Shown: in pieces, positions 1 to 7,375 of the stretch
How the letters are laid out: the number at the start of each line of letters is the position of its first letter
How positions within the stretch are numbered: position 1 is the first letter of the stretch
Assembly: GCF_006483445.1 (NCBI RefSeq)
Contig: NZ_PPPT01000021.1
Location: forward strand, 62,001 to 126,000
Reading direction: 5' to 3'
Length of the DNA: 64,000 bases
From: Bradyrhizobium guangdongense
GTDB lineage: Bacteria > Pseudomonadota > Alphaproteobacteria > Rhizobiales > Xanthobacteraceae
Notes under the pieces: model-generated
The model's input: only the letters and a program-made list of their open reading frames with translations
What the model was told of the DNA's origin: nothing
Databases searched by the model: none
Position numbers and translations under genes: made by a program

Positions 1-1
1 C

Positions 2-634
2 TGGTACCCCGGCAATTCGGAAGGAAAGGGCGGCATTTATAATTTCGTCACCAAGCGTGGCGACTGCCGCGGCAACAATTCCAAGATCTCCTGGACCCAG
101 GTCGAAACGGGTTCGGCGATCACGTGGAAGTATCCGAGCTGCATTCTGCGTGGCGATAATTCGCGCGGCGAGTTCTATTCGATCGCGATCTCGAACGGTT
201 TTCAGCAGGTCGATAGCGGCACCAAGATGATCCATCTCGGCAAGAACACGACGAGCCGGATCATCTCCAAGGGCATCGCCGCCGGCAAATCGCAAAACAC
301 CTATCGCGGTCTCGTCACCGCGCATCGCAAGGCGACCGGCGCGCGCAACTTCACCGCCTGCGATTCGCTCCTGATCGGCGACAAATGCGGCGCGCACACC
401 GTGCCGTACATCGAGGCCAAGAATTCTTCGGCGACGTTCGAGCACGAGGCGACGACCTCGAAAATCTCCGAGGACGTGCTGTTCTATTGCATCCAGCGCG
501 GCCTGTCCCAGGAAGAAGCCGTCGGCCTCGTCGTCAACGGCTTTGTGAAGGACGTGCTGCAGCAACTGCCGATGGAGTTCGCGGTGGAAGCGCAGAAGCT
601 GATCTCGATCTCGCTGGAAGGGTCGGTCGGCTGA
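2..634 (+). CDS. sufB: SufB, Fe-S cluster scaffold subunit (3' part only)
   Basis: This is the C-terminal ~210 residues of SufB; the 5' end lies outside the window. SufB forms the SufBC2D scaffold complex in the cytoplasm that builds iron-sulfur clusters from sulfur delivered by SufS. Visible SufB signatures are the parallel beta-helix core with ITWKYPSC, and the tail with [18 protein letters not shown] followed by [13 protein letters not shown] and [14 protein letters not shown]. The Cys in ACDSLLIG and the Glu in [13 protein letters not shown] fall where E. coli SufB has its essential Cys405 and Glu434 (family knowledge). It is followed after 61 bp by sufC in the same direction, as expected for the suf operon. 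Confidence 0.95.
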   Translation, partial: WYPGNSEGKGGIYNFVTKRGDCRGNNSKISWTQVETGSAITWKYPSCILRGDNSRGEFYSIAISNGFQQVDSGTKMIHLGKNTTSRIISKGIAAGKSQNTYRGLVTAHRKATGARNFTACDSLLIGDKCGAHTVPYIEAKNSSATFEHEATTSKISEDVLFYCIQRGLSQEEAVGLVVNGFVKDVLQQLPMEFAVEAQKLISISLEGSVG

Positions 635-695
635 TTGCCGACCCTCGCGGCGCGCCTCTGGCGCCCCCTGTCATTTGAATAGACTGGAACCAAAG

Positions 696-1448
696 ATGCC
701 ATTGCTTGAAGTGAAAGACCTGAAAGTCCGTGTTGAGGAGCGCGAGATTCTCCACGGGCTGACGCTGACCGTGAACGAGGGTGAGGTGCACGCGATCATG
801 GGGCCGAACGGCTCCGGCAAGTCGACGCTCTCGCACGTCATCGCCGGCAAGCCCGGCTATGAGGTCACCGACGGCCAGATCCTGTTCAGGGGCGAGGACC
901 TCCTGGAGATGTCGCCGGACGAGCGCGCCGCCAAGGGCGTGTTCCTGGCGTTCCAGTATCCGGTCGAGATTCCCGGCGTCGCCACCATGACCTTCCTGCG
1001 CACCGCGCTGAACGCGCAACGCAAGGCGCGGGGCGAGAGCGAATATTCGACACCGGATTTTCTCAAGAAAGTCCGCGAAGTCTCGAAATCGCTGAACATT
1101 CCGCAGGACATGCTCAAGCGCGGCGTCAATGTCGGCTTCTCCGGCGGCGAGAAGAAGCGCAACGAGGTGCTGCAGATGGCGCTGTTCGAGCCGAGCCTGT
1201 GTATCCTCGATGAGATGGATTCCGGCCTCGACATCGATGCGCTGCGCATTGCGGCCGACGGCGTCAACGCGCTGCGTTCACCCAAGCGCGCGATGGTCGT
1301 CATCACCCACTATCAGCGGCTGCTCAACTACATCGTGCCCGACGTCGTGCACGTGATGTCGAAGGGCCGCGTCGTGAAGAGCGGCGGCAAGGATCTGGCG
1401 CTGGAGCTGGAAGCCTCCGGCTACGCCCAGTTCGAGGACGCGGCGTAA
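696..1448 (+). CDS. sufC: SufC, ATPase of the SufBCD complex
   Basis: A 250-residue ABC-type ATPase that drives conformational change of the SufBC2D Fe-S scaffold; it is soluble and not a transporter. The Walker A motif GPNGSGKST lies near residue 37, the signature is FSGGEKKRNE, Walker B is LCILDEMDSGLD, and the switch His is in ITHYQRLL. The ATG at 696 (MPLLEVKDLKV) matches the usual SufC N-terminus. An in-frame TTG at 675 would add seven residues and has no support. It sits between sufB and sufD with 13 bp to the sufD start, so co-transcription is very likely. Confidence 0.95.
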   Translation: MPLLEVKDLKVRVEEREILHGLTLTVNEGEVHAIMGPNGSGKSTLSHVIAGKPGYEVTDGQILFRGEDLLEMSPDERAAKGVFLAFQYPVEIPGVATMTFLRTALNAQRKARGESEYSTPDFLKKVREVSKSLNIPQDMLKRGVNVGFSGGEKKRNEVLQMALFEPSLCILDEMDSGLDIDALRIAADGVNALRSPKRAMVVITHYQRLLNYIVPDVVHVMSKGRVVKSGGKDLALELEASGYAQFEDAA

Positions 1449-1461
1449 GGGAATTTGAGGG

Positions 1462-2769
1462 ATGAACGTTGCTTTGGCCAAGACCGGGAGCGGCCGCGCG
1501 GTGAGCGATCTCTTCGCCAGCGCCGAAGGCCTGCTGCCGGGTTCGCCCGCGATCAAGGCGGCGCGCCGCCAGGCCTTTGAGACCTATGAACGTCTCGGCC
1601 TGCCGCATCGTCGGATCGAGGAATGGAAATACACCGACCTGCGCGCGCTGGTCGGCGAGGTGCTGCCGCTGGCGGCGAGCCCCGATGCTGGTGCGCTGTC
1701 GAAGGCGGCCGATGCGGTGAAAGCCCATGCCATTGCGGGCGCCCGCAAGCTGGTGCTGGTGGATGGCGTGTTCGCCGCCGATCTGTCCGACGTGAAGGCG
1801 ATCGCCGCCGAGGCCAGCGTCAAAACGCTGCGCGAGACGCTGGAAAAGGATGCCGGCGATATCCTCACAACCAGCTCGACCGATGCCGTGATCTCGCTGA
1901 ACGCGGCGCTGGCGACCGACGGCGTGGTGCTTGAGATCGCCGACGGCGCGCAATTGTCCGCGCCGATCCAGATCATCCATGTCGCGACTGCGGCTTCCGC
2001 CTCGGCCTACAGCCGTTCGCGGGTGCGGATCGGGAAGGGCGCTCGTGCCACCTTCATCGAAAGCTTCGTTGCGGCCGGCGCTAAAGCCTACCAGGTCAAC
2101 GACGCCGTTATCGTCGAGATCGGCGACAACGCTGATGTCGCGCATATCCGCCTGATGGACGACGCGCCCGATGCGGTGAACATCACCTCGCAGTTCGTCA
2201 CGGTCGGCGCCGACACCAAGCTGAACTTCTTCAACATGACGACCGGCGGCGCGGTCAGCCGTCTCCAGGGCTTTATCAAACTGGCGGGCGAGGGCAGCGA
2301 GCTCTCCATCAACGGCGTGAACCTGCTCAAGAAGACCGAGCATGGCGATCTGACGCTGGTCGTCGACCACGCCGTCCCCAACTGCACCAGCCGCGAGATC
2401 TTCCGCGCCGTGATCGACGATCGCGCCCATTCGGTGTTCCAGGGCCGCATCATCGTGCGTCCCGATGCGCAGAAGACCGACGGCAAGATGATGACCCGGG
2501 CGCTGCTGCTCTCTGACGAAGCCGAGGCCGACAACAAGCCCGAGCTCGAGATCTTTGCCGACGATGTCTCCTGCGGCCACGGCGCCACCGCCGGCGCGCT
2601 GGATGACACGCTGCTGTTTTATCTGCGTGCCCGCGGCCTGCCCGAGAAGGACGCCCAGGCGCTGCTGATCCAGGCCTTCGTTGGTGAAGCGATCGAGCAG
2701 ATCGCCGATGACGATCTGCGCGAGCATGTGGTCGGCATGGCCGAACGCTGGCTGGAGCGCCGGTCATGA
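1462..2769 (+). CDS. sufD: SufD, Fe-S scaffold subunit
   Basis: A 435-residue SufD, the SufB paralogue that completes the SufBC2D scaffold. The N-terminal helical part carries the RRIEEWKYTDLR motif typical of SufD. The C-terminal beta-helix ends in DDVSCGHGATAGALDDTLLFYL; the His at residue 373 in CGHGATAG corresponds to the functionally important His360 of E. coli SufD (family knowledge). The stop overlaps the sufS start in an ATGA arrangement, so translation of the two is probably coupled. Confidence 0.95.
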   Translation: MNVALAKTGSGRAVSDLFASAEGLLPGSPAIKAARRQAFETYERLGLPHRRIEEWKYTDLRALVGEVLPLAASPDAGALSKAADAVKAHAIAGARKLVLVDGVFAADLSDVKAIAAEASVKTLRETLEKDAGDILTTSSTDAVISLNAALATDGVVLEIADGAQLSAPIQIIHVATAASASAYSRSRVRIGKGARATFIESFVAAGAKAYQVNDAVIVEIGDNADVAHIRLMDDAPDAVNITSQFVTVGADTKLNFFNMTTGGAVSRLQGFIKLAGEGSELSINGVNLLKKTEHGDLTLVVDHAVPNCTSREIFRAVIDDRAHSVFQGRIIVRPDAQKTDGKMMTRALLLSDEAEADNKPELEIFADDVSCGHGATAGALDDTLLFYLRARGLPEKDAQALLIQAFVGEAIEQIADDDLREHVVGMAERWLERRS

Positions 2770-4013
2770 GCACGCATCCCGCAGTCAAGAACGGCGCCTA
2801 CGACGTCGCGCGCGTGCGCCAGGACTTTCCGGCGCTCGCCATGCAGGTCTATGGCAAGCCGCTGGTCTATCTCGACAACGCAGCGTCGGCGCAGAAGCCT
2901 CTCGCCGTGCTCGACCGCATGACGCAGGCCTATACGAGCGAATACGCCAACGTGCATCGTGGCCTGCACTACCTCGCCAATGCCGCGACCGAAGCCTATG
3001 AGGGCGGCCGCACCAAGGTGGCACAGTTCCTCAATGCCCACCGCACCGAGGAGATCATCTTCACCCGCAATGCGACCGAGGCGATCAACCTGGTCGCGTC
3101 GTCCTGGGGCGAGCCGAACATCAAGGCTGGTGACGAGATCATCATCTCGATCATGGAGCACCATTCCAACATCGTGCCCTGGCACTTCCTCAGGGAACGC
3201 CACGGTGCCGTGATCAAATGGGCGCCGGTCGACGACGAAGGCAACTTTTTGATCGACGAGTTCGAGAAGCTCTTGAGCGCGAAGACCAAGCTGGTCGCGA
3301 TCACGCAGATGTCGAACGCGCTCGGCACCATCGTGCCCGTCAAGGACGTCGTGAAGCTCGCCCATGCCCGCGGCATTCCCGTGCTGGTCGACGGCAGCCA
3401 GGGCGCCGTGCATCTCAATATCGACGTGCAGGACATCGACTGCGATTTCTATGTTTGCACTGGTCACAAGCTTTACGGCCCGACCGGCATCGGCGTGCTC
3501 TATGCCAAGTACGACCACCTCGTCGCGATGCGCCCCTACAATGGCGGCGGCGAGATGATCCGCGAGGTCTCCCAGAACGTCGTCACCTATGGCGATCCTC
3601 CGCACAAGTTCGAGGCTGGTACGCCGGCGATCGTCGAAGCTGTGGGGCTTGGTGCCGCCATCGATTACGTCAATTCGATCGGCAAGGAGCGCATCGCCGC
3701 ACACGAGCACGATCTGCTGACTTACGCCCAGGACCGCCTGCGCGAGGTCAACTCGCTGCGGCTGATCGGCACCGCCCGGGGCAAGGGCCCGGTGATCTCC
3801 TTCGAGATGAAGGGGGCGCACGCCCATGACGTCGCCACCGTGATCGACCGCCAGGGCATCGCGGTGCGCGCCGGGACCCATTGCGTGATGCCGCTTTTAG
3901 AGCGGTTCAACGTCACCGCGACGTGCCGGGCGTCGTTCGGCATGTATAATACACGGGAAGAAGTGGACCATCTGGCACAGGCGCTGCTGAAAGCGCGGGA
4001 TTTGTTCGCATGA
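2766..4013 (+). CDS. sufS: SufS, group II cysteine desulfurase
   Basis: A 415-residue PLP-dependent enzyme that removes sulfur from L-cysteine and passes it, as persulfide, to Fe-S assembly. The PLP lysine is Lys235 in TGHKLYGPTG. The persulfide-carrying cysteine is Cys373 in RAGTHCVMP. The N-terminal YLDNAASAQKP and the NVHRGLHYLANAAT stretch are typical of SufS/CsdA. The start overlaps the sufD stop by 4 bp and the stop overlaps the next start by 4 bp. No sufE is seen in the window, so the sulfur acceptor must be encoded elsewhere or be dispensable. Confidence 0.95.
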   Translation: MSTHPAVKNGAYDVARVRQDFPALAMQVYGKPLVYLDNAASAQKPLAVLDRMTQAYTSEYANVHRGLHYLANAATEAYEGGRTKVAQFLNAHRTEEIIFTRNATEAINLVASSWGEPNIKAGDEIIISIMEHHSNIVPWHFLRERHGAVIKWAPVDDEGNFLIDEFEKLLSAKTKLVAITQMSNALGTIVPVKDVVKLAHARGIPVLVDGSQGAVHLNIDVQDIDCDFYVCTGHKLYGPTGIGVLYAKYDHLVAMRPYNGGGEMIREVSQNVVTYGDPPHKFEAGTPAIVEAVGLGAAIDYVNSIGKERIAAHEHDLLTYAQDRLREVNSLRLIGTARGKGPVISFEMKGAHAHDVATVIDRQGIAVRAGTHCVMPLLERFNVTATCRASFGMYNTREEVDHLAQALLKARDLFA

Positions 4014-4381
4014 GTGACACGGCCGAAATCAAAGCCAATCCGATGGAGACTCATTCGGCGCTGCCGCCGGAGGAGACCGAGCGTCTGTCGCGCGAGATCA
4101 TCGCAGGGCTCAAGACGGTGTTCGATCCGGAAATTCCGGCCGACATCTACGAGCTCGGCCTGATCTACCGGGTCGAGATCAAGGACGATCGCTCCGTGGA
4201 CGTGCAGATGACACTGACGACGCCGAACTGCCCGGCCGCCGGCGAATTGCCGACCATGGTCGAGAACGCGGTCGCCAGCGTCCCCGGCGTCGGCGTGGTC
4301 GACGTCAAGGTGGTCTGGGAGCCGGCTTGGACGCCGGAACGCATGAGTGACGAGGCCCGCCTCGTGCTCAACATGTGGTGA
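4010..4381 (+). CDS. SUF-associated DUF59/MIP18 family protein (SufT-like)
   Basis: A 123-residue DUF59 (MIP18/PaaD-like) protein. Members help mature or deliver Fe-S clusters and are usually the last or second-last gene of alphaproteobacterial suf operons. The diagnostic stretch is VFDPEIPADIYELGLIY near residue 45, then MTLTTPNCPAAGELP with the conserved cysteine, and a C-terminal VWEPAWTPERMSDEAR. An N-terminal extension of about 25 polar residues precedes the domain. The start overlaps the sufS stop in an ATGA arrangement. The exact biochemical step is not settled for this family. Confidence 0.9.
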   Translation: MSDTAEIKANPMETHSALPPEETERLSREIIAGLKTVFDPEIPADIYELGLIYRVEIKDDRSVDVQMTLTTPNCPAAGELPTMVENAVASVPGVGVVDVKVVWEPAWTPERMSDEARLVLNMW

Positions 4382-4453
4382 GTGTGGGTGAGGCAGGCGT
4401 TGCACTGAACTTGCTGGATTGAATTTCACATCCGAACGGACCACATAACCAAT

Positions 4454-4849
4454 ATGACCCAGGTAACATCAGCTCCCGTCAAGCCGAAGCGGCCCCGCCC
4501 GCAGGTCATGCGTCTCACAGACGCAGCGGCTGAGCGCATCAGTGAGCTGACCAAGCGCGCGGACTCCGAGATCGTCGGCCTGCGCGTCGGCGTGAAGAAC
4601 GGCGGCTGCGCCGGCCAGTCCTACACGGTCGAATATGCCCACGACATCCGCCCGACCGACGAGGTCGTCGAGGACAAGGGCGTCAAGATCCTGGTCGATC
4701 CCAAGGCCGTGCTGTTCCTGCTCGGCACCGAGATGGACTACAAGACCGACAAGATGTCGGCCCAGTTCGTCTTCAACAACCCCAACCAGATTTCGGCTTG
4801 CGGCTGCGGCGAGTCCGTGGAGTTGAAGCCGGCCAAGGTTGACGGCTAG
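4454..4849 (+). CDS. sufA: SufA/IscA-type (HesB family) Fe-S carrier
   Basis: A 131-residue A-type carrier that receives clusters from SufBCD and hands them to apo-proteins. The three conserved cysteines are present: Cys52 in NGGCAGQSY and Cys116/Cys118 in SACGCGES near the C-terminus. About 20 extra residues rich in Pro, Lys and Arg precede the domain. It lies 72 bp after the DUF59 gene, on the same strand, and is the last recognisable gene of the suf operon. SufA and ErpA/IscA cannot be separated by sequence alone; the operon position favours SufA. Confidence 0.92.
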   Translation: MTQVTSAPVKPKRPRPQVMRLTDAAAERISELTKRADSEIVGLRVGVKNGGCAGQSYTVEYAHDIRPTDEVVEDKGVKILVDPKAVLFLLGTEMDYKTDKMSAQFVFNNPNQISACGCGESVELKPAKVDG

Positions 4850-4874
4850 ACCGTCTCTCGCCAAACACTCCGCT

Positions 4875-5012
4875 GTCGTCCTGGCGAACGCCAGGACCCA
4901 TACCGCGTGACCTCTCGTGGCGGGGGGATGGCAGTACCAATCAATCTTACGACTCTAAGTCTTCGCAAAACTCCTCCCTGTGGTAATGGGTCCTGGCGTT
5001 CGCCAGGACGAC
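4875..5012. repeat. Pair of inverted Bradyrhizobium-type palindromic repeats
   Basis: Two copies of one short repeat face each other. The left copy (4875-4906) begins GTCGTCCTGGCGAACGCC; the right copy (4981-5012) is nearly its reverse complement (TGGGTCCTGGCGTTCGCC). Each contains the palindrome CTGGCGAACGCCAG. This sequence type is familiar from Bradyrhizobium intergenic regions. The roughly 75 bp between them show no gene. RNA from this region could fold into a long hairpin and act as a transcription stop or mRNA-stabilising element after sufA. Confidence 0.7.
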
Positions 5013-5031
5013 CTTGCGGAGAGAGTTTGCC

Positions 5032-5454
5032 ATGGACCGCGAATTCCTGATCGATCTGTTCGCCGATTTCGGCCCCGTCACCATCCGAAAAATGTTCTCC
5101 GGCCACGGCATCTCCGCCGACGGCACCAATTTCGCGCTGTCGCTGCGCGCGGGCCTCTACTTCCGTGCCGACGAGGTGACGATCCCGAGCTTCGAGGCCG
5201 AGGGTTCAAAGCCGTTCCAGTACCAGACCCGCGCCAAGACGGTGACCGTCAATTCCTACTGGCAATTGCCGGCACGGCTGTTCGACGATTCCGAGGAGCT
5301 TGCGCAATGGGCGAGGGCGGCGCTCGCCGCGGCCCAGCGCGCCAAGGTGAAAAAGCGGCCGAAGAAAGCGAAGAAGGTTGTCCCGAAGAAGCAATCCGCC
5401 AAGAAGCGGCCGGTCAAGAAAACGGTTCGTAGGGTGGGCAAAGCGAAGCCATAG
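5032..5454 (+). CDS. TfoX/Sxy N-terminal domain protein with basic tail
   Basis: A 140-residue protein whose first ~95 residues match the TfoX N-terminal domain (FADFGPVTIRKMFSGHGISADG, then GLYFRADE and PFQYQTRAKTVTVNSYWQLPA). In gammaproteobacteria TfoX acts in competence regulation; the role in rhizobia is unknown. The last ~40 residues are Lys/Arg/Pro-rich (KKRPKKAKK, KKRPVKKT), suggesting nucleic-acid contact. The ATG at 5032 follows a GGAGAGAG ribosome site. The final residues (RRVGKAKP) and the stop are encoded by a dispersed palindromic repeat that starts at 5428, so the natural C-terminus may have been changed by repeat insertion. Confidence 0.8.
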   Translation: MDREFLIDLFADFGPVTIRKMFSGHGISADGTNFALSLRAGLYFRADEVTIPSFEAEGSKPFQYQTRAKTVTVNSYWQLPARLFDDSEELAQWARAALAAAQRAKVKKRPKKAKKVVPKKQSAKKRPVKKTVRRVGKAKP

Positions 5455-5566
5455 CTCGAAGAGCGAGGCATCGCGTGCCCACCATCTTTCCACGATTGCC
5501 GCAGACGCGGTGGGCACGCTTCCGTCTCGCTCTTCGAGCGATGCCGGAATTTTTGCCCACCCTACG
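5428..5566. repeat. Palindromic repeat, GTAGGGTGGGCAAA family, copy 1
   Basis: An element with outer inverted ends GTAGGGTGGGCAAA and TTTGCCCACCCTAC and an inner inverted pair CGTGCCCACC / GGTGGGCACG. A further arm pair, AGCTCGAAGAGCGAG and CTCGCTCTTCGAGC, lies between them. Related copies are at 24007-24094 and 33770-33863. It fills the gap between the convergent TfoX-like gene and fabA, overlapping the end of the former. It resembles REP/BIME-type elements; its mobilising enzyme is not identified here. Confidence 0.8.
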
Positions 5567-5571
5567 GCACT

Positions 5572-6102
5572 TCAGTCCGCGGCCTTGGTCAGGCCGACCC
5601 GCATATCCTTCGCCGTGAAGACGCAAGTGCCGTCGGCAAGCACACGGCCATCGGCAATTCCAAGCACCAGCTTGCCGCGCCGGACCATACGCATGGCAAC
5701 CTCGTAGCGCACGGAGCGCGTCTGTGGGGTCACGGCTCCCGTCACCTCGACCTCGCCGACGCCGATAGCGCGGCCCTTGCCCGGTGAGCCCGACCACCCC
5801 AGCCAGTAGCCGACCATCTGCCACATCGCGTCCAGGCCGAGACTTCCCGGCATCATCGCATCGCCGCGATAGTGGCAGTCGAAGAACCAATGCTCCGGCG
5901 CAATATCCAGCTCGCCGATGATGTGGCCCTTGCCGAAATCGTCGCCGTCCAAGCTGATCTCGGTGATGCGGTCCATCATCAGCATGGGCGGCGCCGGCAA
6001 TTGCGCATTGCCTGGGCCGAAGTAACCGCCTTCGCTCGATCTCAGCAGTTCGTCCTTGGTGTAGGACGGCTGCGGCTTGTGAAAATCGTGTGGGTTGGGC
6101 AC
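5572..6102 (-). CDS. fabA: FabA-type 3-hydroxydecanoyl-ACP dehydratase
   Basis: A 176-residue FabA. It dehydrates 3-hydroxyacyl-ACP and isomerises trans-2- to cis-3-decenoyl-ACP, the entry to unsaturated fatty acids. The catalytic His77 is in FDCHYRGDAMMPG and Asp91 in LGLDAMWQMVGYWLGW, matching the E. coli His70/Asp84 pair. The length is normal for the family. The usual partner fabB is not adjacent: upstream lies a diguanylate cyclase gene, downstream a palindromic repeat. A FabA-like second copy with altered role is possible, but all active-site features of true FabA are present. Confidence 0.93.
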   Translation of the reverse strand: MPNPHDFHKPQPSYTKDELLRSSEGGYFGPGNAQLPAPPMLMMDRITEISLDGDDFGKGHIIGELDIAPEHWFFDCHYRGDAMMPGSLGLDAMWQMVGYWLGWSGSPGKGRAIGVGEVEVTGAVTPQTRSVRYEVAMRMVRRGKLVLGIADGRVLADGTCVFTAKDMRVGLTKAAD

Positions 6103-6190
6103 GACGACAAGACCCTCGCGCGCGGTATGGCGCGATGAGGATGTCGGTCGTCTCAGGGTGATGTCAAGGGTGCGAGTGGCGGCTCGCGCC

Positions 6191-7258
6191 TCACGCCACC
6201 TGGCTGCGCGTCTCGCTGACGTATTCCGGATCGACTTCGCAGATCACGCGATTGCGGCCGTTGCGCTTCGCTGCATAGAGGCAGGCATCGGCGCGCTCGA
6301 TCAGTGAATAGGTGTCGTCGCCCTGCTTGAGCATGGAGACGCCGACCGAGATGGTGACGCGGCCGAGAATCTCGCCGGTCGACTTCTTCTTCAATTCCTT
6401 CGCCATGACGGCGCGGCGGATGTGATCGGCGACCGTGAGCGCCTGGCGTAGCGCGGTGTTGGGCAGCACGACAGCGAATTCCTCGCCGCCATAGCGCGCG
6501 GTGATGTCCTGGCCCTTGATCGTCTGCTTCAGTGACAGGCCGACGAGCCGCAGCACCTGGTCGCCGGTGAGGTGGCCGTAGGAATCGTTGAACGATTTGA
6601 AATGGTCGATGTCGAACAGCAGCAGCGACAGCGGCTCGCCGCTGGCGAGCGCGTTCTGCACGGCCATGCCGATCATGCGGTCGAAATACTTGCGGTTGCC
6701 GAGCCCCGTGAGCGGATCGGTCAGGCTCTCGGCGCGGATCGCTTCGAGGCTCTGCTGGAGATTGCTGATCTCGCTCTTGGACAGCGTCAGCCGGTCCTCC
6801 AGCGCCTTGTTGGTCTCGCGCATCTCGTGCGTCGACTTGATCAGCGTCTCGACGATCGCCTTGACCTGCTCGGCGCCTTTGGCAGAGGACAGTTTTTTCG
6901 TGGCGCCCGACAGGCTCGCATCGTAGACGGCCGACATGCCGAGCGCTTCGCCCAGCAGCTTCATCACGTCGTCGATCTCGCCGATGACGCGCGCGCCGAC
7001 CTTGTCGATGCGGTCGGTGGTCTTGATGTGGGAGAGATAGGTCTCGTAGATCTGCTCGAGATCGGCCTCGGTCAACTTGCCGTGGCGCGCCAGCGTCTCG
7101 TTGATGATCTTGTTGAGGGGGGCATTATATCCGGTCGCGTAGACGTACCAGATCTCGTAGTTGCGGGGAATCGCCGTTTGCCGGAGTGAGCGAATCTGGC
7201 CAAGGGCCACTTCGGCAAACGCCATCGTGCGTTCGTGTTCGTCGAGCGCCTTGACCAC
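6191..7258 (-). CDS. Diguanylate cyclase (GGDEF domain)
   Basis: A 355-residue cytoplasmic protein with no membrane segment. An N-terminal region of ~145 residues (RNYEIWYVYATGYN near its start) is conserved in rhizobial homologues but has no named function. A coiled coil at about 145-178 follows, then a GGDEF domain (SLTDPLTGLGNRKYFD to the end). The active site GGEEF at 257-261 is intact, so synthesis of c-di-GMP is expected. The inhibitory I-site (normally RxxD five residues before GGEEF) reads KGQD, so product inhibition may be weak or absent. The GTG at 7258 is preferred over a TTG at 7300 because GGGGAA precedes it at suitable spacing. Confidence 0.88.
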   Translation of the reverse strand: MVKALDEHERTMAFAEVALGQIRSLRQTAIPRNYEIWYVYATGYNAPLNKIINETLARHGKLTEADLEQIYETYLSHIKTTDRIDKVGARVIGEIDDVMKLLGEALGMSAVYDASLSGATKKLSSAKGAEQVKAIVETLIKSTHEMRETNKALEDRLTLSKSEISNLQQSLEAIRAESLTDPLTGLGNRKYFDRMIGMAVQNALASGEPLSLLLFDIDHFKSFNDSYGHLTGDQVLRLVGLSLKQTIKGQDITARYGGEEFAVVLPNTALRQALTVADHIRRAVMAKELKKKSTGEILGRVTISVGVSMLKQGDDTYSLIERADACLYAAKRNGRNRVICEVDPEYVSETRSQVA

Positions 7259-7375
7259 AGAACATTCCCCACAGCGATCGGTTTCACCCGATCGCAGCAA
7301 TGCTTAAATTATGGTCTCAGACTAGAGGACGAGTGTGAACGACCCGTAAATTTACGGCCAGCGGCCGTTCACATA

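Noticed and set aside
1324..2727. Minus-strand frame of 467 codons opposite sufC-sufD
   Set aside because: Shadow of two certain suf genes; no recognisable protein family.
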